This document shows, piece by piece, positions 11,068 through 22,627 of a stretch of DNA of 64,000 bases. The notes under the pieces are model-generated. The model was given only the letters and a program-made list of their open reading frames with translations, was not told the DNA's origin and did not search any database. A program made the position numbers and the translations under genes. The stretch is taken from contig NC_068572.1 of assembly GCF_025698545.1 (NCBI RefSeq), positions 930,001 through 994,000 of the forward strand. The letters run 5' to 3'. Every line of letters begins with the position of its first letter. The stretch's first letter is position 1. The DNA comes from Gossypium raimondii. Taxonomy: Eukaryota > Streptophyta > Magnoliopsida > Malvales > Malvaceae.

Positions 11068-12560
11068 GAAAGAAGGGAGAATGAGCTAGAAAGTAGGGGA
11101 GAGAACTAGAGGGAGGAAGGAGAAGGGAGGAGCGAGGGAAGAGCAGGGACAGGGATATGGATGGTGAAAGGAGAAGGGAGAAGGTGCATGATAGGAGTTG
11201 GGATATGGAAGCAGATAGAGATAGGAAGAGGGAGAAGGAAAGAGATTGGAGCAGGGGTAATGACAGAGAAAGAGTTGGGAAAAAATGTAAAAAAAAAACT
11301 GAAGAATGGAACCGAAAGCAGGAGAGGGAAAGGAGAAGTGACAGAGATTGGAGCAGGGGTAATGACAGAGAAAGAGTTGGGAAAAAAGGTAAAAAAAAAC
11401 TGAAGAATGGAACCGAAAGCAGGAGAGGGAAAGGAGAAGTGACAGGAGTAGGGATAAGATGGGAATATTGAAGTTGAAAATGATGGCTATAGTGATTAAG
11501 ATAGGTATAAGAAACGTACACAATCTAAATGGGATGTAACAGAAAGCTATCGGACAGAAGATGAAAGCATTTAACACGGGGCATTTTATAATCATTGTGT
11601 ACTATATGTTATTAGCTTTTATACTTTACGAAAATTTGAAATGTAGTCCCTGTACTTTTATTTTCAAAAGTTTAGTTTTTTTTTCCTTTTCAGATTTTAA
11701 AATTTAAGTGCAACTGTTAATACTGTTGTTTTTTTTATTAATTACTATGTCCTTTTTTTACAAGGCTACCAAATAAGTATTTTTTATTAGGGTTAAACAG
11801 TGATTTGCCCCCTGAATTATATCTCATTCATCAATATGGTACCTGTGAATTTTTTTGTTCTCAACTTGGTAACTATGGTTTTATTCCGTCAATCACTTTA
11901 CTCCATGTCGTTACGGAAAGTGACATGGTAATGTTGAACAAGTCAACGATCGACACGTGGCATGATATATATTAAAAAATAATTTTCCATTTTTCCTTTA
12001 TTTACTTTTTTATTCCATTTTGTATTTTTTTAACAAACATTGTGTCACGTGTCAGTCGTTGATTGGTTCAACATTGCCATATGCCAAATTGAGAACAAAA
12101 AAATTTCAAGTACCACATTGAGGAATGAGGTATAGTTCAGAGGGCACATCACTATTTAACCCTTTTTACTATTTCAAAATGTCACACCAACAAATTTAAC
12201 AGTGTTAACAGTTAAACCTAAATTTTGCCATTTGAAAGGTAGAAGAACTAAATTTCTAAAAATAAAAGTATAGGGACTAAAATCTGAATTTTTTAAAAGC
12301 ACAAGAACTTATGACATATTTGAACCTTTTATTAAGCGTAAACTGCAGTGGTAATCACCCAACTATTGGTAAGTTTCTTTTTTGGTCACCCAGTTATAAA
12401 AAGTCACAAACTTGTCACTCAACTATTCGATTTTGTCTTTTTTGGTCATTGATCGTTAAATGGCTAACGAGGAAGAACTCAATAAGATTAAAGAGGAAAG
12501 CAGGAAGCAAAGGCATGGAGAAATATAAGAGTCAGTAGCTGCAGCAACAGAGTATGTTGT
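11068..12560 (+). pseudogene. PRP4-kinase-like N-terminal gene fragment, interrupted
   Basis: Purine-rich sequence at 11068-11563 reads as an Arg/Glu/Asp-rich domain (RDRKREKERDWSRGNDRERV) and then KWDVTESYRTEDE. After a 900-bp repeat, 12468-12560 continues as EEELNKIKEESRKQRH and, one frame over, EKYKSQ, a stop, then LQQQ. Remembered plant PRP4 (PRPF4B) kinases have an RS/RE-rich N-terminus followed by a segment like EEELxxIKEESRKRRQAILEKYK, so this is probably a PRP4 fragment. It has frame changes, a stop and a 102-bp internal tandem duplication (11241-11342, 11343-11443). It has no kinase domain and lies in the GRIK leader intron, so it should be spliced out. Another RE-rich protein is the alternative. 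Confidence 0.62.
11564..12467. repeat. Composite dispersed repeat, copy B
   Basis: This is collinear with 5283-6164 over its whole length, including the nested inverted-repeat element at 11790-12162, flanked by tttttatta (11781-11789) and tttttacta (12163-12171). It splits the PRP4-like fragment. Because both copies hold the nested element at the same place, the nesting came before the copying. Confidence 0.82.
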
Positions 12561-12962
12561 AGTGGATGTGAATAGAGCCTAAGTTGATGGGTAATTTCAT
12601 ATGTGTTTCTGTCAGTTCTAATGCATGATTTTTAATACTTTTGAATGATTAATTGAAAAAAAGAAACTAGCTTTTTGAATAGAAATGTGCATAAATTGTG
12701 TTTTTGAATGAACAATTGTCTGTGTGTTTCAATTTAGTCATTTACACATTTGTAATAAAATATTATATCTCTTTATGTAGTATATAGATGTATTTGAGAT
12801 TTCCTTAATCCTAACCAGAAAATTCCATGGGTAGTTTTGTGATAGCTATAGGTGGTCTATTGACCTATTCTTATGCTCACTTTTTCAGGTTTAAGATTTG
12901 TTGTTCGTTGTTCCGAGGCTTGAGAGCTGCAATTTACTACCTTCAATGTTTTGAGTGTTTAA

Positions 12963-15900
12963 ATGTTTAGTAAGAGTGTTTCATTTGCTAGAGCAATGGG
13001 GTGTTGTGGTTGCTTTGGCTTCACAGCAAGGCCCAAACAAACTTCCAGGCCCAATTGTAGATCTAACTTTAAAATTTCCCGGGAGTTATTGTTAGAAGAA
13101 GAAATAGAAGAAGAAGATGATGATGATTGTTCATATTACAGTGAGGTTACTAACACTGCTCATAGAGATGAAGTGGAGTCTATAGGTCGTGCCAAGCGTT
13201 CTGAAGAAATTTTGAGGTTCAAACTTGACAATGGCTTGATTTGCAGGCAATTTCCTGTCAAGGAAACCAACAGGATTGTCCGGTCAGAGGTAAGCTTAGA
13301 AATGAATTATTATGCCTCCGTTTGTAGTGAACTGTTATGACATATGATGGCTTTCTTCTTTATTTGGCCACAATATTTTATCTCTAATATGGGTGCTGCA
13401 TAATCATTACTATCTGTATCGACTTTACAAATTGTAATTATGCATAGGTTAGATGACTTGTCACTTTATGCCAACATTAGTGTTGTCTTGTCGATGTGCT
13501 TTAGCATGTGAGACAACTTGTGTGCTTTGTGTTCTGGAATTACACCAGTAATCTTCATTTCATTTTGTTTTTAATTCTTGTGCTAATTTAGTTTTGATTC
13601 TTGACTTCGTTTTCAGGATGGAAATGGGAATAAGATGATTAATGAGTATGTGAGGGAATACAAGATTGGTTCTGGTAGCTATGGAAAAGTGGTGAGGATA
13701 TTATTGAAAGACAGTGGTATATAATTTGCTTAAAGGATTTGAAATTTGCCTGTTTTGATTGCTTTTTTTGGTAGGTTCTGTATCGAAACAGCATAGATGG
13801 GAAACACTATGCTATTAAGGTTAGTAGCTTGTTTCAATACGAAGCGTTCCCTTTGAGGGTAAAAGAGAAGTAACAAATCAGAATGAGTGTTTTATGGCTA
13901 TTCTATGCTGAATTTACGTGGTTACTTTCAGGCTTTACTTGGAGCCACATTTATTGTTTATTAACAAAATTGAAGCATTTAAAATTAAAGAAACATTTAT
14001 TGTTAAAATTTTATGCCAAATTATGATTCTACCTTTCAATCTTGAGTAATTTTTATATTTAAATTATAGGCTTTTCATAAGTCTCAATTGTCAAAGCTGC
14101 GAGTTGCTCTTACAGAGACGGCACTGACTGATGTTCTTCGTGAGGTATTGACTTGATATATATATTTCTGATATAATCACTCATATGTTGGATCAGACTG
14201 CTTTCTCTTCTCTCATTTAAAGGCTATTATCCCATTTTATTTTTACTTCAAAATAATTGGAAGTAACTCAGGTCTTCAACTCCTTTCTTTTTTCTTTTTT
14301 AAATGAAAAGTCTTTAATGGAGAAAATGACTCAGCTCATTGTTGGTTTAACATGTTATCGGTATTTTATTCCATCCATGAAGAGGTGGGGAAACAACAGA
14401 GAATTTGTAACACTATTTGTTTAATTTCCTTGACAAATCAGAGATGTTGGAAGAATTTTAAGGATTCTACTTTTTTTGTGGAGAGAGCTGCCTTAACTTC
14501 TACCTTTTATTTTGGGTGAGTGCCCATGTTTATCTGATCCATTTCCCTTGCAGATTCTAATTATGAAAGTGTTGGAACATCCCAATATAGTCAATCTCAT
14601 TGAGGTGATTGATGACCCTAGCATGGATCAATTCTACATGGGTATTTATATTTCCTTTTTTTCCCTTAGTGATGTGCTTAAATGAGTTACTGTCATTATT
14701 GACTGCCTGTACCTTTCTCTTTGTTCAGTTCTTGAGTATGTGGAAAGCAAATGGGTTTGTGATGGTTCTGGTCCTCCTGGAGGCATTGGTGAAGATACTG
14801 CTAGGAAGTATGTGCGAGATATAGTATCTGGACTTATGTACCTCCATGATCATGTATGATTTGAAAACCAACTTTTGTGAATGGTTTCATTTTTTCTTGC
14901 ATTCATTTTTTAATAAATCTTTTGTGAATGGTTGTGTGATAGGCCCCAACTAAATTCTTTATTAGATAGATATGGTAAAGAAGAAAGTGTGCTGTTTTTT
15001 TTATACCTATGATATATATTCATACTTGTTCGATACCTTATGTTTCGATGTTCTGATGATGAAGGGCTTTGATCTTAGAATTTTACTTGTTTACCCTTTG
15101 TACTGTGATGAAAGTTCATGCTCCCATGAATTTTACATTGTATGTGGAACATCTTGTTCACGGTGACGGACGATAAAATCATCTGTTGTTAACTTGCTAG
15201 TGTTGTTTCTTCTAAATACAGAACATTGTGCATGGAGATATAAAACCTGATAATTTGTTGATTACTAGCACGGGTACGGTGAAGATAGGGGATTTCAGTG
15301 TCAGCCAGGTTTTTGAGGTAATGGTTTTACTTTACCCGTAAATTCCCTCAAATTACACTTGAATGAGAGTGTTAAAGTGCAACGGTCTCTTGTTTGAACC
15401 TCTTATTTCATCTTTTCCTGTTTATTATTGCAATTATAATCATGTGAACCGCAGATTTTGTTAATAGTCTGTTCTTCTAAGATATGAGCCAAGTGTGGAA
15501 GGGTAGTGTGTGTACTGGGTAGATTGCGTGCAATTGTTTTGGTTAGTTTAAAGTTCAGTACACTATAAGTTTGTATGGCTTAGACTTGAAGGCTTTGCTT
15601 GGCTGAGCAGAAAGAAAATTGAAAAGATGGAAATGTAAGAGTAGAAAAATAGAAAGCAGTTTATCTTTTCTTTCCTTTGGCGTGCTTGGTAGGAAAGATG
15701 GAAAAATCGAAAGAAAAAGTAAAATTTCTTTCCTTTCATTCCTTGGTAAAGTTGAAAATTGAGATAAAAGAAAATGAAATATATTTTTTTAATTTTCTCT
15801 CCTCTTATCATTTCAGTTTGGAATGATTTGATTTTATCCATTAGGATGGGAAATGAACATATTTCCTATTTTCTTTCCTCTTTCTTATTTTCTGTTCTCC

Positions 15901-16805
15901 TTTTCCGTGTTTCTATTTTTCCATCCAACCAAGTACACCCAAAAAGATTTGCTTGAAGTTTTCTAGTAGAACTTTGTCCTTGTTTGTTCTCATTTTCACG
16001 CCTCTCATTATTATTGCATCTTTGTCACTGTCGAACTTTTAAATCATGTTTAGTTCTCTGTGGAATTAAGTTGTGTATTTATTGTTTCAGCAATTTTTTT
16101 TTTAATTTCTGTAGAATGACAACGATGAGCTTCGCCGTACTCCCGGGACTCCTGTGTTTACTGCACCCGAGTGTTGTCTAGGTCAGTTTTCCCTCTGTTA
16201 GCTGAAACTTCACTCTAGGATTTCATGGAGATAGAGAATATTGTTTATGTTTGTTTTTACGAAGCCCAAAATCAACCAACAGGTTCAGTATATCACGGAA
16301 AAGCTGCTGACACGTGGGCTGTGGGAGTTACCTTGTACTGTATGGTACTTGGAAAATATCCGTTTCTTGGTGAGACACTACAGGATACATATGAAAAGGT
16401 ATGCAAAGGCTTGCATACACTCTCTCGCTACATCTTTCTCTCTCCCACTGCCAACAAATACTTTGTTCATTTTCTTCTTGCAGATTGTTAATAACCCTTT
16501 AATCCTGCCGAACGACATGAACTCAGAGTTGAGGAGCTTACTAGAAGGACTTCTTTGCAAAGGTTAGCGAAATATTTCTTTATGATTTCGAGCTGGACTT
16601 TACTGTTCTTGGTGATCATGAGAATGTTAAAACCATTTCTATTTCAGACCCAAAAGAGAGAATGACTTTGAATGATGTAGCCAAGCATCCTTGGGTTATT
16701 GGAAAATATGGACCGATACCCCAGTATATGTGTTGGTGTAAGCGCAACAATACTGACGAGGGGCGGAATCCAATACGAGGAATGATGATACTCAATGGTA
16801 ACTAA
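12963..16805 (+). CDS. GRIK1: SnRK1-activating kinase (GRIK/SnAK family)
   Basis: Eleven coding exons: 12963-13289, 13617-13691, 13775-13819, 14070-14144, 14554-14641, 14729-14853, 15222-15317, 16115-16181, 16283-16398, 16484-16562, 16648-16805; 416 aa. Family role: phosphorylates the activation loop of SnRK1 (plant AMPK/SNF1), and was first found as a partner of geminivirus Rep protein. The acidic N-terminal region ends in RSKRSEEIL-like sequence and CRQFPVKETN. The kinase domain has P-loop GSGSYGKV, ATP lysine in HYAIKAFHK, catalytic loop VHGDIKPDNLL (HGD instead of HRD), metal-binding IGDFSVSQV (DFS instead of DFG) and activation segment RRTPGTPVFTAPE. HGD and DFS are usual in this family, so they are not defects. 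The C-terminus ends near the conserved YMCWCKR. The paralogue (GRIK1 or GRIK2) is not resolved. Confidence 0.95.
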
Positions 16806-16859
16806 CTAATCTTCTGCTTTTGAGAATTTGCTGTACAGTAAACTAAAAAGAAAAAGAAA

Positions 16860-18290
16860 ACTCGGGCCTCCTTTTTTGCCCGGTTACTCCCTTTTTAATG
16901 CATGCGCCGGAGAACCAAAAAATCAAGAAAGCCGAAGACCGAGATGAAACAGTAGTGGTTGTTTCGGGTTTTATGATAAGATATACAGTAGGGAAATATT
17001 TGTGCAAAAAGTGATTCTGTGAGATATGATATCATAGCTTGGGTTTGTTTGTTTTTTTTCGATACCGAGCTTTAGTTTGTTATGGTTTGTATGAGTGTTA
17101 TTCTCAATGGTATCTCAAATCTATTGTACATTAAACGAAATAATTTACTTTACAAGCAAGTACTTATAATTTTGTGAGATTATTTATTGGAGTTGATTGT
17201 AAATGTCCTTAAATTATGGGTTAAATTTTAAATATATTTTAATTTTAATGCATTGGCTTTGGGTTGAATTTGAATACGCTATTGTTAGAAGGACAGTTAG
17301 TTCTATCATTATAAAATTTATTATTTCTTGCGTATTAATGACGGAAAAAAATATATATTTTATATTTTGTACTTATCATTATTTTAAATTTGTAAAAGTT
17401 TATAATAAAAAAACCTAATTAGAATAGGGAAAGGAGTGATAATTTTATATTTTGTTTTTATTTTTAACAAAAAAATTTGATTTATTTTATTTGTTTTTGG
17501 TTCATTATTATATTTGATTTTCAAAATATAGTTTGTTATATTTGATTTTCTTTAATCTTTAACTTTTAATTATTATCAAATTGAGGCTAAGAAAATGTCA
17601 GAAAAGCTCACTAGCCTCTTTTAAGATTTATTTATTAAAATGAATTTTAAATAAAAGAAAACCTTATTATTTATGAGTTAATTTTTATTTTTATCTTTGA
17701 TTTTTAAAATCAATAAAATTTAACAATTATTAAATTAAATTATAAAGTATGCATAATATATTTTTATTGATATATATAAACTTATTTTAAGCTTAAAGTA
17801 TAATTAAAATTATAAAACGAATGTATTATCTAATTAAAAGATTCAATAATTTATGAGAAATTTAGTAATCTTATAAGGAATTCGATAGTTGTCTAAGAAA
17901 TTCAATTTTCTTTTACCTTTCTATAGAGGTATATGTGGATCGGGTAAGGTAATATATTTTATGTTTATTTAAGCTTGACTGATTCAAAATATCGGCTTTA
18001 AATTTTGTTTAAATCAAATATGAGCCTAAAAAATTGTCCAAACCCGGCCTGAAAGAAAATTGCTAAGTTCAAGCCCGGCCTGGCCAGGCCCATATTTGAT
18101 TAAAAATAAAAATATATATTTAATATATATTTCGATTAAAAATAAAAATAAAAATAAATATATTTAATATATAATTCGGGCTGGGTTGGGTCGGGCTTAG
18201 GCCCATATTGGATTTAATATTTTTACCCAGTTATGCGAGTAACAGAATCATATATATATATATATAGGCACCCACAAAACCCTACTTCTC
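16860..18290. other. GRIK 3' region and AT-rich spacer
   Basis: GRIK 3' untranslated sequence is followed by very AT-rich DNA. About 17938-18229 holds a repeat with the gcccggcctggccaggccc core and a later gggtcgggcttaggcccata, a palindromic repeat type common in dicot genomes. No gene was seen. Confidence 0.45.
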
Positions 18291-18354
18291 CCCCATTTAC
18301 TCCACCATTGAAAGAAGCTTCTAGTTTCTCTGTTAAAAGCAACAAAATCAAAAC
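18240..18354 (+). promoter_or_regulatory. Core promoter and leader of CPN10
   Basis: A run of TA repeats (tatatatatatatatagg, about 18249-18267) lies about 95 bp before the start codon at 18355 and can serve as the TATA region. The leader contains acaaaaccctac, a telobox-like motif. No leader intron is needed. Confidence 0.45.
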
Positions 18355-20305
18355 ATGGCAAAGCGTTTAATCCCTTCATTCAATCGCATTTTGGTCGAGA
18401 AAATAATTCCTCCTTCTAAAACCACTTCCGGAATCTTACTTCCCGAGAAAACCTCTAAGGTTAATAATCATCTTCCATTTTCACTGATTTTTTGGGTTTT
18501 TTTTTTCATCTAATTTCGTTCAATATTTTTTCAGTTGAATTCTGGGAAAATCGTAGCAGTTGGACCAGGAGCACGAGACAAAGATGGGAAATTCATCCCG
18601 CTTAATCTAAAAGAAGGAGATACTGTTATTTTGCCTGAATATGGTGGCACTGAAATCAAGCTCGGTGAAAAAGAGTTAGTCTCTTTTTTCTTTTAAAAAA
18701 AAATGTTTTTGTATATTCTCATCGTTCTTCTTCAATGTTGAAGCTTTTTCTTAAATTTTGATGCAAATTTGGCTCATTCATGCGTTAGACAAGTCAGGGT
18801 TGATTTTGAGCTAGACTCATTTGCACATGTTAGACTCTAGGCTTTTAATTTTCAAACTTGTGAAGTTCTGGTTTGAGGATTGTATCATTTTGGGTTTCGG
18901 GCCTCTTCGAGTTCGAGTTGGGGCTCAGTATTTGGTTCGATTTAGTTTGGGTTGAAATATGTAGATTTAAATTTTTGGGGTTATTTTGGTTTTTCAGTTC
19001 CTTTTGAGTTTATGTTTTCGGGTCTAATCATTTGGGGTTTAGTTCACTCTAGATTCGTATAATTTCAAGTTTGTTTTTGTATATTCTCATTGTTCTTCTG
19101 CAATGTTGAAGATTTTACTTAAATTTTGGTGCAAATTTGGCTCATATAAGCCTTAGACAAGTTTGTGTTGATTTCAAGCTCGATTTATATGCATGTGTTA
19201 GATCCCAGGCTTTTAATTTTCGGGTTTGGGTCATTCTGGTTTGAGGATTTGGTTTTTCGTGATATGTAATTATAGGATTGTATCATATCAGGTTTTTGGT
19301 CATTTTAGCTTCGGGTTGTTTCGTGTTCTAGTCGGTTTTGGTTTAGGATTGGTTTGATTTAGTTCAGGTTGAAATATCGGGTTTTAAAGTTTCAGGTTAT
19401 CTTGGTTTTCAATTCCTTTTGAGTTTGGATCACTGGGTTTGAAGTTCATGTTTTTCGGGTTGGATCATTTGAGGTTTAGGTCACTTAAGATTCATATCGA
19501 CTTAGGTTTGCTTGATTCTAGTTTTGAGGATTTGTTTTTGGGTCCAGTCATTTTGGATTTATATATAAAAAGAGTAATTTAAAGATCTAACTCGTGAGTG
19601 GTGTCAAATGAAAACTTCAAAACAAATCATTTGCACTTCATCAATAGTTTAATCAACCATTCTGGTTTATATCATTTTGGGTCTAGGCCGGATTGAGTTC
19701 ATGCCTATTTGGATTTGGGTTGCTAGGTTCAGGTTGTTAACTTTTTATAATCAAGTTGGATCAGATTTGATTCTAGTTGATCAAATAGGGATTTTGGGTT
19801 CTATAATTTATGCCTCTGTCTTTGTTTACTTATGAGCTTAGAAAATGTTTTTCTTGATGATGTTTGAATTGGATTGGACCGGAAAGTTGAATCGGGAACT
19901 GGTTTGGAGAATGGCATTGAACTGGTTGGATTGGAAACCGGTACGGACCGGCTGAACTGACGGTTGAACCGGATTTTTTAATAATATTTTAGTTCAATTG
20001 ATCGGACTGACAACCGGTGGTCTGACCAGTTCGATCACCGGTTTGGTTATGAAAACATTGGTTTTTTTTTTTTGCCTTTGTTTAGTTCAATCAACATCTT
20101 TACTAGTTTAATTATTTAGAATGAACAGTCCATAGGGTGAAAATGCAAGTTATGTAAGTTTTACATTTTTGGATATTTTACACAAATAGTCCTTTGCTTT
20201 TGTAAGTTTTTTTAATTATAAGCTCATTTGCTTCTTTGAACTTTGATTATTTTCAGGTATCACTTATATAGAGATGATGATATATTGGGAACACTTCATG
20301 AATGA
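18355..20305 (+). CDS. CPN10: 10 kDa chaperonin (GroES-type), mitochondrial
   Basis: Three exons: 18355-18459, 18535-18674, 20257-20305; 97 aa. It is the co-chaperonin that caps the mitochondrial CPN60 cage during protein folding. The protein starts [16 protein letters not shown] and has the GroES mobile loop (about residues 17-33, ending SGILLPEKT). It then has the conserved [16 protein letters not shown] and [20 protein letters not shown], and ends [15 protein letters not shown]. Length and sequence match the single-domain plant mitochondrial form, not the double-domain plastid CPN20. As in that family, there is no obvious cleaved presequence. Intron 2 is 1.58 kb and full of repeats, which is large beside the 75-bp intron 1. 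Confidence 0.96.
18704..19330. repeat. Imperfect 368-bp-period duplication in CPN10 intron 2
   Basis: The segment from gtttttgtatattctcatcg at 18704 recurs at 19072 (ttgtttttgtatattctcat). It includes caatgttgaag, gcaaatttggctcat and cttttaattttc in the same order. The copies are diverged by substitutions and small indels. The surrounding intron has many ggtttgggtca-like phrases, as does the leader intron of CNX6 near 30600-30790. Confidence 0.7.
19860..20065. repeat. ccggtt-rich palindromic repeat in CPN10 intron 2
   Basis: The sequence has many aaccggt and ccggttt words in both orientations (for example gaaaccggtacggaccgg and tcaccggtttggtt), giving an inverted-repeat structure. This resembles widespread plant non-autonomous DNA elements with ccggtt cores; I cannot assign the superfamily. 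Confidence 0.5.
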
Positions 20306-20513
20306 TTTCAAGCACTGCCAACTTTCGAAGCAATGAAACATTGATTCAAATGTGTTGTGTTAGGCTCTTCTAGAACAACAACTACAACAAATGGTTTGTC
20401 TTTTTGGACTTTGACCTTGTATTTGTTTTTAAGACAATTATGGATAAGCCATGTTTTCAAGCATCCAATTTTTGATGGAACCATCAATAAAATGTTTCCT
20501 AGTATCTTCCCTC

Positions 20514-20603
20514 AACTATATATATATATATATATGAACTTTCGCGTTAGGGATGTTCATCCCGTAGAACTTACTCTAGTTCGAGTCTTTATTTGAGTAC
20601 TAA

Positions 20604-20641
<38 letters not shown>
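20514..20641. repeat. Two AT dinucleotide microsatellites downstream of CPN10
   Basis: TA runs lie at about 20518-20535 and 20607-20641. Between them is a short segment (gggatgttcatcccgtagaa) that loosely resembles 8540-8640. Confidence 0.75.
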
Positions 20642-20644
<3 letters not shown>

Positions 20645-22627
20645 GTTTTTGTATTCAATTTATTAATGAGAAAAATAAAACATTTTCCTTAATTTTATTT
20701 AGAGATAAATTTTAAAATTATACGAAAATTTTGATCTATTATGCAATTTTATAATAAAATTTTGATTTGATTAAATTTTTATAAATTATTAACATAATTA
20801 GTGATATATCATTTTATGTTTATATATTGCATATAAAAATAATTATATTTCTTCAATATAAAAATAAATTGATGTATTTATTTTTAAAATGTATGTGATT
20901 GAATTAAAATTAAAATTTAATGTCTAATATTAAAATTTATGTATCAAATTGTACATTTAGTCAAAATTGTTTATAATTTTAAAACTTGTCCCTCTAAAAA
21001 TTTTATTTTATGGAATTTTATCTAATTATTTAAAGATAAATAATATATAATAAACATTATATAATTAAATATTTAATAGGTCAAAATGTATGAAATCAAT
21101 ATAATTTCCAAATGTATAAAAATAATATTTTAAACTTAAATAATGTAATTAAATTTGAATATAATTGGTAATAATCCCCATTCTAAAAAGGTATATAAAT
21201 AAAATCACTGCATAATCATATGTAGCTTATGCTGTAAAACCAATACCATTATGGTTATTGCAGTAAAATACAGCGTTTTGATCTCAGTAAATGTGCCCTC
21301 TCAATACTAAACCTGGCCTTTTAAGTTAAAAGAAATTATACCACATAAAGAACTTACAACAAAACTTTTTCATCACAAATTCACCCCATTTTCTTTTTTA
21401 CTGTTAAGCAAAGATCAACAGTATGTGAAAGTTACCAGCTTCATCTCTGTTTTTCACCTCTGGAGGATGTTTTTTACACCACATGCCTGAAATATATGTA
21501 AACACCAAAGAGTAATTATCATCAGCATTCGATTTATTCAATGTCTTCTTTTTTTTAAACTATGTTTCCCCTACCATTCATTTTTGTCTAAAATGTCTGT
21601 GTTCGCCACATACTCGGACATGAGTATGAGGGATGATTATACTAAGTGTATGTGCAAAGAGAAGAAGCATCACCATACCCGAACATACACATACATATTA
21701 GAAACAGTTATGCTCTGTTTTTCCATTTATTTGGAGAATCATGTCCCACACTCATGTTCGAGTCTGTGCCGGACATGAACTCAGACATGAGTTTTACGAG
21801 CATGTCGGTACATTTATTTTGCATTCATTTTGTCTAAAATGCTGCAAATGTCCAGCACATACTCAGACATGGGTAATGGAGGTATGATTCTCCAAATAAA
21901 TGGAAAAAACCGAGCATATACATTCAAAAGGAAGGGATATTGAAGCAAGTGAATATCGAAGATGCATGTGTAAGAAGCAAGAGAAGAAGCATGTCGGTAC
22001 ATTTATTGTTTATGTTGCCTTTACGTAGGCAATGGAAACGATTGGGCACTCCTCATGAATAAGTTGGGACTAAGCAAATGAAATGCTCAAGGGTTATAAA
22101 GACACTAGGGTTAAATTCGGAAATCGTTGAAATCTTGGGTGGAATGACCGACCAGAAACAACGTTTGTTAAGTTCACTGAAGCTTCAACCTATGTCAAAA
22201 ACCTAGACAGAAAATGCTTGAGCAGCTAGATTCTTATTTCCTAGTTTCAAATAATTCAAATCTCACATGGGGTAGAATGGCTAAACCGTGCTCTTTACAT
22301 TGAATTTCCGAAAATATAACGTTCGACACAAACAAGTTGAGGAGACTTTATTCGTTAGAGAGAGAAGAATAACAGGATCTCTGATCTTGTCCCAATCAAA
22401 GATGGGTATAAACATTAGTTGACTTACAACACCATTCCATATTCTAACAGGTAACAGTCTTCCTATGCTATTCGGAGCAATACATATGAAGAAGAGAACC
22501 TATGCTATCCCACTCTAAAATGGTACTATAATCGTTCAACCTCAACAAGCAAGAACTAAAAACAAGACCAACAAAAAAGAAACCGAGCTACCAGATTCCT
22601 TAAAACATTAGAAGGTACATAAGTACC
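20642..22627. repeat. Spacer with an inverted short dispersed repeat
   Basis: About 20642-21190 is AT-rich without signals. At 21590-22003 a repeat with tttggagaatcat and the cagacatgggtaatggagg-type core occurs in both orientations, so it folds back on itself. Single copies of the family are at about 27720-27880, 34740-34890 and 47330-47500. About 22010-22627 is lower in AT and may be CNX2 3' untranslated sequence or an older gene remnant; I recognise no protein there. Confidence 0.55.

Noticed and set aside
11060-11595. Long Ser/Leu/Phe-rich minus-strand ORFs (153 and 169 codons)
   Set aside because: They are complements of the purine-rich PRP4-like segment; their composition follows from the pyrimidine-rich strand and the 102-bp repeat.
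16225-16567. Separate short ORFs in the GRIK 3' half
   Set aside because: They are read-throughs of GRIK introns 8 and 9; the kinase reading phases join cleanly across 16181/16283 and 16398/16484.
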